Shown here one piece after another: positions 1-6,740 of a stretch of DNA of 9,128 nt. Made by a program: the position numbers and the translations under genes. The notes below the pieces were generated by a model, which worked only from the letters and a program-made list of their open reading frames with translations, was not told the DNA's origin and did not search any database. The stretch's first letter is position 1; each line of letters begins with the position of its first letter. Source of the DNA: Actinomycetota bacterium (GTDB lineage: Bacteria; Cyanobacteriota; Vampirovibrionia; Obscuribacterales; Obscuribacteraceae); contig CAJCIF010000192.1 in assembly GCA_903970355.1 (NCBI GenBank), positions 1 through 9,128 on the forward strand. The letters run 5' to 3'.

Positions 1-1
1 A

Positions 2-259
2 GCTGCCATAGTTTTGTTGCGTTCTGCTTTCATGAAAGACACCGTTCCCGGTATCAAAATGCATCCCTGGACAGTTGCACACCCTATCTACGCAGCCAGT
101 TTGATATATATATTTGGATTGCCTTTTCTCTTTCAGACCTGGTTTCCACTGGTCGCTATTCCCGGTGCAATTGTCTGTTTGAAATGGGAATTGGGTCCGA
201 AAGGCGCCACTACTGCCGGCACCAGTCCCAAATGGCAGCTTATTCCGTTCCTTTATTGA
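2..259 (+). CDS. C-terminal fragment of a membrane protein, possibly ICMT-like methyltransferase (5' truncated by window edge)
   Basis: The reading frame is open from base 2, so the gene most likely starts upstream; the first in-frame TTG at 14 has no convincing ribosome binding site. The visible part has a hydrophobic stretch (about 95-180) following the motif HPWTVAHPIYAA and ends in PKWQLIPFLY. In the isoprenylcysteine carboxyl methyltransferase/NnrU-like fold, a motif of the form RHPxYxG precedes a hydrophobic helix, and the protein ends with an E-rich segment, a Y-x-Y/YCR segment and a PxxIP tail. VAHPIY, the E at 188-190 and the PKWQLIP tail match that order, but the usual Arg before HP is Ala and the EE/YCR segment is not in frame. 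If the family is right, the protein would use S-adenosylmethionine in the inner membrane. The family call is weak; that this is a coding 3' end is more likely than not. Confidence 0.45.
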   Translation, partial: AAIVLLRSAFMKDTVPGIKMHPWTVAHPIYAASLIYIFGLPFLFQTWFPLVAIPGAIVCLKWELGPKGATTAGTSPKWQLIPFLY

Positions 260-475
260 CGCACTTCCACCACCATCTAAGCGATTATTAATGCCTTTCT
301 GGGCATAGTTCAGCGCAAACTTATTTACATATCCTTTGCGAGCCCCTTGGTAAGCACCTAGAATAGTCCAGCTGCGAACTCGAAGGCATATTTGTCTCTC
401 CGTGGTCTTGCCAAGTGCACTGCCGAGATGTTTTCACTTCAGAGTTCGATTTTCAAACACAGAGAGGAATACTCA
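260..475. other. Intergenic region holding the promoter of the 71-residue gene
   Basis: No open frame with a start signal is seen on either strand. A short inverted repeat (ATGCC at 291-295, GGCAT at 302-306) follows the upstream gene but has no T-run, so it is a poor terminator. The right half holds a plausible promoter (336-364) and the ribosome binding site GAGAGGA at 462-468. Nothing else is recognised. Confidence 0.5.
336..364 (+). promoter_or_regulatory. Sigma-70-type promoter for the 71-residue gene
   Basis: TTGCGA (336-341; 4 of 6 to TTGACA) is separated by 17 bp from TAGAAT (359-364; 5 of 6 to TATAAT). Transcription would start near 371, giving a leader of about 105 nt before the ATG at 476. 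The same TAGAAT hexamer recurs upstream of other genes in the window (2496, 2574, 8173). Prediction only. Confidence 0.45.
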
Positions 476-691
476 ATGACGAAAACCGCGTTGACCACAG
501 AAGAGAGACAGTGCTTGCAAATGTGGTTCCGGCAAGCTTTGGCACAAGTTGAAGCCGAAGAAGCTGCACACAGATTGCTTAGAGAACATACCGAAGATTC
601 TCAACTCTCAGCTGGTCACCGTCCGCCTGTTGCAAGACGCCGCACGTATCGCACCTCAAAAGGCTCACATTTGAAACAGCTTGCCTACTAA
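476..691 (+). CDS. Small hypothetical protein, 71 aa
   Basis: I do not recognise this protein. The ATG at 476 was chosen because GAGAGGA (462-468) sits about 7 nt upstream; the frame can be extended back to a TTG at 392, but that start has no ribosome binding site and would lie within the likely leader. The N-terminal half (residues about 7-45) is rich in E, A, Q and L and should form one amphipathic helix (TTEERQCLQMWFRQAL onwards). The C-terminal third is basic and polar (RRRTYRTSKGSHLKQ) and probably disordered. It has no signal peptide, membrane segment or cysteine pair. A promoter upstream and a strong terminator just downstream make it a monocistronic unit. A small cytoplasmic, possibly nucleic-acid-contacting protein is a guess from charge alone. 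Confidence 0.6.
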   Translation: MTKTALTTEERQCLQMWFRQALAQVEAEEAAHRLLREHTEDSQLSAGHRPPVARRRTYRTSKGSHLKQLAY

Positions 692-723
692 ATACCAAAG
701 GCAATTCAACTGATCGAACCTTT

Positions 724-2400
724 TCAAAAAAGTATTGCAGCCGACTCTAACGGGTCGGCTGTTTTTTGTTTTGTGCTTGCTTGCAAAACCGATCTGAGCA
801 CCTCCTCCTCTGGGAGTTTCTTGCACTCAGCTTGCAATCCAATATATGTTTCAACAGCATGAGGAATGATCGGGTGCTTGACATAAAGTGAATTGAGATC
901 GTCTTTGTCGCGTCCTGAAAGTTCATCAGCCGTCACTTCTTCGCATATATAAGGAAACATGATGTCTCTTGGATTTTTCAAATGAATTTGAATGCCGAGT
1001 GCGTGACCAATTTCATGCAAGCAAACCGTATGAAGTAACTCACGATCCATGCACTCATAGTCTCCGTTGGCTCTTGCAAGTATCTGGATGTCAGCTCGTT
1101 TGAGCTTTCCATCAAGCAAGTAGATATCCGTATTGCCAATGTCGGCCAAATATGGCACTCCCTGCGGTGCCTTCTCTAAACCCTCGTATTGTTTGTATTT
1201 CTCACCCGGTTCTTGCCAGTAACAAAAAATATTGGCGAGGGATTTATCTTCTGTAATCTCAAAATCGACACGTCCATCTGTAGCGACTATCCATTCTGCC
1301 ATCGCTTCTTTGAAGACATCAACGAGCCTGTTATCGAAATCAGGTAATTTAGAATCTGGAAAGTACACCCGGAGAGGGAGCTTTTCCTTATCCCAGGGAA
1401 CGTTCGGTCCTTTTTCATTTCGAAACTTCTCTTCTGCGTAGAAACGCTCAATTTTGTCTCTTTCGCGGAACGCCAGTTCAAAGCGCTGCCAGTCCGTGGT
1501 TACTCTTAGATAGCGCGTCAACCATATGCAGCGTTCAAGATCTCTATTGGCGGCGCGATAAACCACCGCGATCTCATTTGCTACTTCTTCGTCTTCTTTA
1601 TTGAGCTGGTAGGCTTGTTCAAATTCTCGCCATGCTCCATCCCAATTTTCCTCCTTGCAATAAGCGGAACCCAAATAAATATGCTTTCGCACTTTGCTGG
1701 TTTCAAGTAAGGCTGCTCGTCTGTAGAGAGAAGCGACAAGTTCTTTTTCAAAAGGTTCAAACCAAACTTCACCACATACTTTTCCTTTTTTAGTCACTGT
1801 TGCCAGGCGCCGTGAGACTTGCGTACCAGCTCTTACGGAATCAATCTTTTCCAGAACTTCTGCCAGGCTGGCATTTGCAGGAGGCCAATTGGTTGAGTCA
1901 CTGGCGATCGATAAGTTGCTCGACCGGTCTACATTTTTTACTACTTCGGTAATTCGTGAGGAACTTGGTTCTTTAAAGAAAAAGATTCGGTAATATGGGG
2001 ACTTCTCGGAGGTGTGTATTATTCCGACTGTATTTCCACCCCAGCACCTGAAAGAATCGCCTTCCGATTCCGGAAAATGCGAATCGGGCGGATCTCCCAA
2101 AAGAAACGGATCCGGCGCAACTTCTTCTGCTCCAATACCAAGCTCGAAAAGATCTGCATTTTTGATGATTGCTGGTTCCCATGCCGAAAGACTCAATGAG
2201 GGTTTGGTACTGGTAATTGGCAGCGCATCGGCATCCCCAAACGGCTTTTTTCCAAACACAATAAAGTATTCAGTGGATGCGTAGAAAGTGCTGATGCTTG
2301 GTTTTGAAAATGCTGGCGCAACTGTTGAAAGCGCTGTAGCGAAAATGGCGTAAAAGGCGACCTTCCACCTGATGGTGGAAGTCCAATGACCCAGATGCAT
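724..2400 (-). CDS. Exported matrixin-like zinc metalloprotease with TPR-like region, 558 aa
   Basis: Residues 1-32 look like a Sec signal peptide: R12 and K13, a hydrophobic core (VAFYAIFATAL), then APA/AFS before K33, so the protein probably acts outside the cytoplasm. Residues 33-220 are unrecognised. Residues about 223-300 form helices with a TPR-like pattern (YLGSAYCKEENWDGAWREFEQA, 242-263). The C-terminal domain (about 340-510) carries the zinc site HEIGHALGIQIH (H462, E463 general base, H466, H473), followed by DIMFP (479-483), the Met-turn of metzincins, and fits peptidase M10-type matrixins. The third His is one residue later than in the usual HExxHxxGxxH. There is no recognisable cysteine-switch propeptide. 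ATG at 2400 has CAGGA about 10 nt upstream on the minus strand. The gene is divergent from dnaE and convergent with the 71-residue gene; its substrate is unknown. Confidence 0.88.
   Translation of the reverse strand: MHLGHWTSTIRWKVAFYAIFATALSTVAPAFSKPSISTFYASTEYFIVFGKKPFGDADALPITSTKPSLSLSAWEPAIIKNADLFELGIGAEEVAPDPFLLGDPPDSHFPESEGDSFRCWGGNTVGIIHTSEKSPYYRIFFFKEPSSSRITEVVKNVDRSSNLSIASDSTNWPPANASLAEVLEKIDSVRAGTQVSRRLATVTKKGKVCGEVWFEPFEKELVASLYRRAALLETSKVRKHIYLGSAYCKEENWDGAWREFEQAYQLNKEDEEVANEIAVVYRAANRDLERCIWLTRYLRVTTDWQRFELAFRERDKIERFYAEEKFRNEKGPNVPWDKEKLPLRVYFPDSKLPDFDNRLVDVFKEAMAEWIVATDGRVDFEITEDKSLANIFCYWQEPGEKYKQYEGLEKAPQGVPYLADIGNTDIYLLDGKLKRADIQILARANGDYECMDRELLHTVCLHEIGHALGIQIHLKNPRDIMFPYICEEVTADELSGRDKDDLNSLYVKHPIIPHAVETYIGLQAECKKLPEEEVLRSVLQASTKQKTADPLESAAILF
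738..770 (+). terminator. Intrinsic terminator of the 71-residue gene, embedded in the convergent CDS
   Basis: CAGCCGAC (738-745) pairs perfectly with GTCGGCTG (754-761). The stem extends by a T-G and a C-G pair to a TAAC loop (748-751). TTTTTTGTTTTG follows immediately on the plus strand (762 onward), giving a textbook terminator 47 nt after the stop at 691. On the minus strand the same stem is followed, after six bases, by CTTTTTTGA, so it may also end the convergent metalloprotease transcript, though less efficiently. Confidence 0.85.
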
Positions 2401-2495
2401 TGTTGATCAGTCCTGGTAAGGGGAGCGACTGCTTGACAATATGAAATATTAGGGTCAGCGGATTTTCAAGTAAATAGGGTTTTCCCTCGTTTCTT

Positions 2496-2590
2496 TAGAA
2501 TGGCACTTTCGGCAAGTTGAACTTTTTAGTGGTGCAAACCGTTTAAGAACCAGGTTTGAGAACCAGAAGGCGCTAGAATGGCAAGTTGAA
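2496..2590 (+). repeat. Duplicated element TAGAATGGCA...GGCAAGTTGAA upstream of dnaE
   Basis: Copy 1 (2496-2521) reads TAGAATGGCA, CTTTC, then GGCAAGTTGAA. Copy 2 (2574-2590) reads TAGAATGGCAAGTTGAA, as if the two GGCA tetramers of copy 1 had collapsed, losing nine bases. The copies start 78 bp apart. They may be duplicated promoter -10 regions or binding sites; no good -35 is found at 16-18 bp from either TAGAAT. Confidence 0.55.
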
Positions 2591-2649
2591 GTGGCTCACA
2601 GCGCCACATTGGCGTTTAGAGGCGCCATGGAATTGAAAATTCCGAGTGC

Positions 2650-2668
2650 GGATATGCATGCTATATCC
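2650..2668. promoter_or_regulatory. Palindrome GGATAT-N7-ATATCC upstream of dnaE
   Basis: Perfect 6-bp arms (2650-2655 and 2663-2668) flank GCATGCT. The site lies 38 bp before the dnaE ATG. It could be an operator or overlap a -10 element (TATATC preceded by TG), but no regulator is identifiable. Confidence 0.3.
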
Positions 2669-2706
2669 ACACCATATTTAATCTATCTGTCTAGTTGGAG
2701 ACTCTC

Positions 2707-5700
2707 ATGAGCCCGCGTCCGTACGTTCCGTTGCATCTTCATACTGAATACAGCTTGCTTGACGGCGCAACGATGATCAAGGACCTGGTCAAAAAAGCTA
2801 AGGTGTCCAACATGCCTGCCGTAGCCATAACAGATCATGGTGTCATGTATGGTGCTATCGAACTCTCCAAAGCATGCCATGAAATAGGCGGCATCAAACC
2901 AATTATCGGCTGCGAAGGTTACATAATCGACGGTGACACCAAAGACAAAACCTCGAAGCAGCCGCTCTTCCACGTCACCCTTCTGGCACAGAACAAGCAG
3001 GGTTACAAAAATCTGGTCAAGTTGAATTCGCGCGCTCACTTAGAAGGTTACTACTACAAACCGCGCATCAATAAAGACATGCTGGAGGCACACAAAAGCG
3101 GCTTAATTGTGCTTTCAGGCTGCCTGGGTGCAGAGCTTTGCCAGAGCCTTTTGAAAAACGACTACGAAAAGGCAAAGAAAGCTGCTTCCTGGTACAAAGA
3201 AGTTTTTGGAGACAATTACTATCTTGAAATTCAAGATCACGGCATGCCGGAAGACCGTAAGGTAAATAAACATCTTGTCCGTCTCAGTAAAGAACTTGAG
3301 ATAAAACTGGCTTGCACCAATGACAGTCACTTTACCAATAAAGAAGATGCCGTTGCGCATGATTGCTTGCTTTGTGTGCAAATGGGCAAACTCGTTACCG
3401 ATCAAGAACGCATGAAGTTTACTGGTTGGGAGTACATCAAAAATGGCGATGAAATGGCTTGCCTATTCCGAGACCATTTAGACACCGAACACATTGAAGA
3501 ATCTATTTTGAATACGCTTGAAATAGCAGACAAGATCGACCCTATCAAACTTTCCGATGACCCACGCTTGCCTGTTTTCCCGGTACCACCGGGACATACC
3601 GCCGATACATATTTAGATTTGCTTGTGTTCGAAGGTCTCAAGAAGCGATTTGGAGAGATAACGGACGCCATTGAAAATCGTGCCCGCATAGAATTGAAAG
3701 TAATGCAGGACATGAATTATGCCTCCTACTTTTTAATTGTGGCCGACTTCATACAATATGCGCGCGACAAAGGCATCCCTGTTGGCCCCGGTCGCGGTTC
3801 TGCCGCCGGCAGTCTAGTGGCTTTTGCTCTCGGTATTACAAACATCGATCCGCTGAAGTACAACCTCCTATTCGAGCGATTTTTGAATCCGGAAAGACGG
3901 TCGATGCCGGATATTGATACAGACTTCTGCATCGAACGCCGGGAAGAAATCATCAAATATGTTTCTGAAAAATACGGCAGTGATAAGGTTGCGCAAATTA
4001 TTACCTTCAACCGCATGACCAGTAAGGCAGTTATTAAAGACATCGCCCGTGTTCTTGAGTTTCCATTTGCGGAATCCAACAAGCTCGCCAAGATGGTTCC
4101 AGTTGTGCGAGGTAAGCCCACACCGCTTGATGAAATGGTGAAGGAGCATCCTGAGTTCAAGAAGGTCTATAGCAGTAACGAAGAAGCCAAACAGGTTATC
4201 GATCTGGCTCGCAAGCTGGAAGGCGTCAACAAAACTTTCGGTATGCACGCAGCCGGTGTCGTTATTTCAGATGTGCCGCTGGAAGAAATCGTGCCGGTAC
4301 AGCGCAACAATGACGGCACTGTCATAACGCAGTTCTACATGGAAGATCTCGCCTATGTAGGGCTTGTGAAAATGGACTTCCTCGGTCTGCGCAACCTTAC
4401 GATGATCGACAAGGCTGTCAAAATCATCAAGAAGACGCGCGGCATAGATATAGATCCCGACAACTTGCCGCTCGATGACGAGCAGGTTTTTCAAACTATA
4501 AGCAACGGCGATCTCTCCGGAATATTCCAGCTTGAAACTTCTTCAGGCATGAAGCAAGTCGCTCGCGATATGAAACCGACTAGTCTGGAAGATATTTCCG
4601 CGCTTATCGCTCTTTATCGTCCTGGTCCACTTGATACAGGAATGATTGAGAAATTCATCGACTGCAAAAATGGAAAGACGCCAATCACCTATCCAACACC
4701 AATGTTGGAGCCCATTCTAAAAGACACATATGGGCAAATCGTCTATCAGGAACAGGTCATGCAAATTGCCCAACACCTGGGCGGCTACAGCCTTGGACAG
4801 GCAGATTTGCTCAGACGTGCTATGGGCAAAAAGAAACCGGAAGAAATGGAAAAACAAAGAGAAATCTTTGTTTCGGGTTGCACCAAAAATGGTGTCAATC
4901 CCGATATCGCAAACCAACTCTTCGATATGATGGTGCAGTTTGCGGAGTATTGCTTTAACAAGTCCCACAGCCAAGCTTACGCCATGGTGACTTATCAAAC
5001 CGCTTACTTCAAAACACATTATCCGGTTGAATACATGTGCGCACTTCTCTCCAGTGTTTCCGGAGACAAAGACAAAGTTCAATCTTATATTGCCGAATGC
5101 CAAGCAATTAACATCGATATTCTGCCACCTGATGTAAACATCTCTGGATCAGACTTTACGGCAGATGGTCAATCTATTACGTTTGGACTCTCAGCAGTGC
5201 GAAACTGTGGCGAAGCAGCCATCCAAAACATCGTTTCTGAGCGAGAGGCAAACGGCACTTACAAATCGCTGCAAGATTTCCTGTCCCGCATCGATCTGCG
5301 CACGGTAAACAAACGAGCCCTGGAAGCTCTCATCAAGTGCGGCGCCTGTGTTGGTCTCGGTGCATCACGCCGGCAGGCTCTCGAAAATCTCGATAGCCTC
5401 GTTGAGCGCTCCAGTCGTCACCAGATGGAAAAAGCTTCCGGACAAATTAGTTTGTTCAGCATTCAAGTAAACCATGGTATGTCATCTGAGCAAGAGCTGA
5501 CTGGCGATCCCACTGAATTTCCAGAAGCGGAACTGCAAGCTATGGAACACGAATTGCTGGGCTTCTATGTCACCAGTCACCCGCTCAATAGAGTAAGCAA
5601 TCGCCTGCGTTTACTGACCACGCACTCCCTACGGGAGGTTAAAGAAGCATCGGACGGTACCAGCGTCATAATCGGGGGCCTGGCTAATTCCATCGAAAAG

Positions 5701-6153
5701 AAATTGACCAAGCAGAATAAGGTGCTGAGCATAATCAAGCTCGAAGACCTCGTTGGCGGGATGGAAGTTGTTGCCTATGGAGAGCTTATGGATCGAATTG
5801 ATCCAAACTTACTCTTGCCTCAATCCCTTCTTCTCATCAAAGGCAAAGTGAAAAAGAACGAAGAAGATGTTTCCGTTTTAGCATCGTCAATTCGGAGAAT
5901 TTCCGATGCTTGTCTTGTGAGCATTTACTTTAAGCAAGATCAGACCTTCTCTGATCTGCATCGATTGAAAGACATACTCAATAATTACAAAGGCGAAGAT
6001 CCAGTCATGCTCAATTTCCCGCAGGGCAAGCAGAATCAAGCCATTCTCGTTGGTGCGCAATTCTGGGTAGATGCCGCCAGCGATTTCATGACCGCAGTCG
6101 AAACCAATTTCAATTCCACTGTGAAAGTGCGCTTAAACAGAGTGATGGTTTAG
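2707..6153 (+). CDS. dnaE: DNA polymerase III alpha subunit, 1148 aa
   Basis: This is the catalytic subunit of the replicative DNA polymerase. The ATG at 2707 has GGAG (2697-2700) 6 nt upstream; the in-frame TTG at 2695 overlaps that site and is rejected. An N-terminal PHP domain (residues 1 to about 280) begins HLHTEYSLLDG (10-20) and includes ITDHG (H44), E70, H89, C139 and TNDSH (D206, H208). The polymerase core has PGRGSAAGS (361-369), PDIDTDF (catalytic D402 and D404), KMDFLGL (D557) and FNKSHSQAYA (about 750-759), at spacings like those of E. coli DnaE (D401, D403, D555). A helix-hairpin-helix region lies near 855-905, followed by QISLF (913-917), a beta-clamp binding motif, and an OB fold near 985-1065. 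The length is normal for the DnaE1 type (E. coli 1160). There is no intein or split, unlike many cyanobacteria. Confidence 0.98.
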   Translation: MSPRPYVPLHLHTEYSLLDGATMIKDLVKKAKVSNMPAVAITDHGVMYGAIELSKACHEIGGIKPIIGCEGYIIDGDTKDKTSKQPLFHVTLLAQNKQGYKNLVKLNSRAHLEGYYYKPRINKDMLEAHKSGLIVLSGCLGAELCQSLLKNDYEKAKKAASWYKEVFGDNYYLEIQDHGMPEDRKVNKHLVRLSKELEIKLACTNDSHFTNKEDAVAHDCLLCVQMGKLVTDQERMKFTGWEYIKNGDEMACLFRDHLDTEHIEESILNTLEIADKIDPIKLSDDPRLPVFPVPPGHTADTYLDLLVFEGLKKRFGEITDAIENRARIELKVMQDMNYASYFLIVADFIQYARDKGIPVGPGRGSAAGSLVAFALGITNIDPLKYNLLFERFLNPERRSMPDIDTDFCIERREEIIKYVSEKYGSDKVAQIITFNRMTSKAVIKDIARVLEFPFAESNKLAKMVPVVRGKPTPLDEMVKEHPEFKKVYSSNEEAKQVIDLARKLEGVNKTFGMHAAGVVISDVPLEEIVPVQRNNDGTVITQFYMEDLAYVGLVKMDFLGLRNLTMIDKAVKIIKKTRGIDIDPDNLPLDDEQVFQTISNGDLSGIFQLETSSGMKQVARDMKPTSLEDISALIALYRPGPLDTGMIEKFIDCKNGKTPITYPTPMLEPILKDTYGQIVYQEQVMQIAQHLGGYSLGQADLLRRAMGKKKPEEMEKQREIFVSGCTKNGVNPDIANQLFDMMVQFAEYCFNKSHSQAYAMVTYQTAYFKTHYPVEYMCALLSSVSGDKDKVQSYIAECQAINIDILPPDVNISGSDFTADGQSITFGLSAVRNCGEAAIQNIVSEREANGTYKSLQDFLSRIDLRTVNKRALEALIKCGACVGLGASRRQALENLDSLVERSSRHQMEKASGQISLFSIQVNHGMSSEQELTGDPTEFPEAELQAMEHELLGFYVTSHPLNRVSNRLRLLTTHSLREVKEASDGTSVIIGGLANSIEKKLTKQNKVLSIIKLEDLVGGMEVVAYGELMDRIDPNLLLPQSLLLIKGKVKKNEEDVSVLASSIRRISDACLVSIYFKQDQTFSDLHRLKDILNNYKGEDPVMLNFPQGKQNQAILVGAQFWVDAASDFMTAVETNFNSTVKVRLNRVMV

Positions 6154-6168
6154 TTGGAGCAGAATTTA

Positions 6169-6187
6169 CCAGGCGATCACTGCCTGG
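6169..6187 (+). other. Hairpin just after dnaE
   Basis: CCAGGC (6169-6174) and GCCTGG (6182-6187) form a 6-bp perfect stem with a 7-nt loop, starting 16 nt after the dnaE stop. No T-run follows, so it is not a canonical intrinsic terminator. It may stabilise the mRNA 3' end or be a weak terminator. Confidence 0.35.
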
Positions 6188-6259
6188 GAACCAGCTTTGC
6201 CACAATTAAATCCTATACTTTGCATCTCTCTCAACCTACTAAATTTTTACTCTCAACTT

Positions 6260-6281
6260 GGGCTTGGCAGTGCCATGCCCC
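6260..6281. repeat. REP-like palindrome before the 88-residue gene
   Basis: GGGC-T-TGGC pairs with GCCA-T-GCCC around an AGT loop (6260-6280, one T-T mismatch), and CTAC follows. Palindromes of this GGGCATGGC/GCCATGCCC type recur as intergenic repeats in several bacteria, including cyanobacteria. The 8-mer GCTTGGCA also starts the hairpin arm after speD (8816-8823). No T-run follows. A repeat or REP-like identity is inferred. Confidence 0.35.
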
Positions 6282-6333
6282 TACATAACAATTGAATTTA
6301 CATCTGCCAAAGACCGCTTCGGAGGTATTAACT

Positions 6334-6600
6334 ATGGCCGAGAAAGATGTCTGCACCGCTAATGTGCAAAATGTTGAAAGTGCTTTTGAACAAGTGAAAG
6401 GTCAGGGCGACACAGCTCATTGGAACCAATTCTTGCAAGCCCTTATTCGAGAGACTCAAGGCATGAGCCCAGATCAAAGACGAGACTTTATTGGAAGTTT
6501 GAATGCTTGCAACGACGCTCGTCGAGCCGAGAATCCCAATCTACCAAAACTACATATCGCTCCTGGTGAAGCAAGAGCGACGCACACCAACGCCGTATAA
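6334..6600 (+). CDS. Small hypothetical protein, 88 aa
   Basis: I do not recognise this protein. ATG at 6334 has a perfect GGAGG (6321-6325) 8 nt upstream, which decides the start over the in-frame TTG at 6292. Residues 10-60 are predominantly helical in character (NVQNVESAFEQVKGQ, then HWNQFLQALIRETQG and SPDQRRDFIGSLNACNDARR), with helices separated by G- and P-containing turns. The C-terminal 25 residues (NPNLPKLHIAPGEAR...) are extended and polar. There are two cysteines (C7 and one near 58), no signal peptide and no membrane helix. It lies in the same direction as dnaE, 180 bp downstream, with a possible -10 (TATACT, 6214-6219) but no clear -35. A small soluble protein made in quantity is suggested by the strong ribosome binding site; function unknown. 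Confidence 0.7.
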   Translation: MAEKDVCTANVQNVESAFEQVKGQGDTAHWNQFLQALIRETQGMSPDQRRDFIGSLNACNDARRAENPNLPKLHIAPGEARATHTNAV

Positions 6601-6650
6601 GGAATAAAAACGCACACTTTTATCTGCATATTACATACCAGTGGGCTTTT

Positions 6651-6681
6651 CGGTTAATTGTCAATAATTGGCGGATAACCG
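6651..6681. promoter_or_regulatory. Inverted repeat CGGTTA/TAACCG upstream of the MFS gene
   Basis: CGGTTA (6651-6656) and TAACCG (6676-6681) are perfect 6-bp arms separated by 19 bp that include ATTGTCAAT, itself a small palindrome. The arm centres are 25 bp apart. It lies 60-90 bp before the MFS start codon and could be an operator or a weak hairpin; TTGTCA (6658-6663) might be a -35 without a good -10 partner. Confidence 0.25.
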
Positions 6682-6740
6682 TCTACCTCTATTAGCGTGC
6701 TTGCTATAGGCTAATTTGGTTCGGCTCCCAGGTCGCCAAT

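Larger units (their letters stand above)
2401..2706. other. Divergent intergenic region between the metalloprotease gene and dnaE
   Basis: This region must hold promoters for both directions. For the minus-strand gene the best candidate I see is weak: TTTACT, 17 bp, TAATAT (the latter at 2446-2451 read on the minus strand). On the plus strand a perfect TTGACA (2433-2438) lacks a matching -10. Two TAGAAT hexamers (2496 and 2574) lie inside a duplicated element, and CAAACC/GGTTTG (from about 2535) form a short inverted repeat. A palindrome at 2650-2668 precedes the dnaE ribosome binding site GGAG (2697-2700). No small ORF with a start signal is evident. Confidence 0.5.

Noticed and set aside
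260..475. tRNA or small RNA gene in the first intergenic region
   Set aside because: No cloverleaf, T-loop sequence or terminator-ended transcript was found.
2012..2284. Plus-strand open frames opposite the metalloprotease gene
   Set aside because: They are antisense shadows of a gene with a signal peptide and catalytic motif; no ribosome binding site.
2433..2438. Perfect TTGACA as -35 of a dnaE promoter
   Set aside because: No -10-like hexamer lies 16-18 bp downstream on the plus strand.
3726..4160. Minus-strand open frames inside dnaE, including one of 144 codons
   Set aside because: They are shadows of the highly constrained dnaE frame, with no start signals or recognisable domains.
2707..6153. 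Possible intein or split in dnaE, as in many cyanobacteria
   Set aside because: The frame is continuous, of normal length, and the motif spacings match E. coli DnaE with no inserted block.
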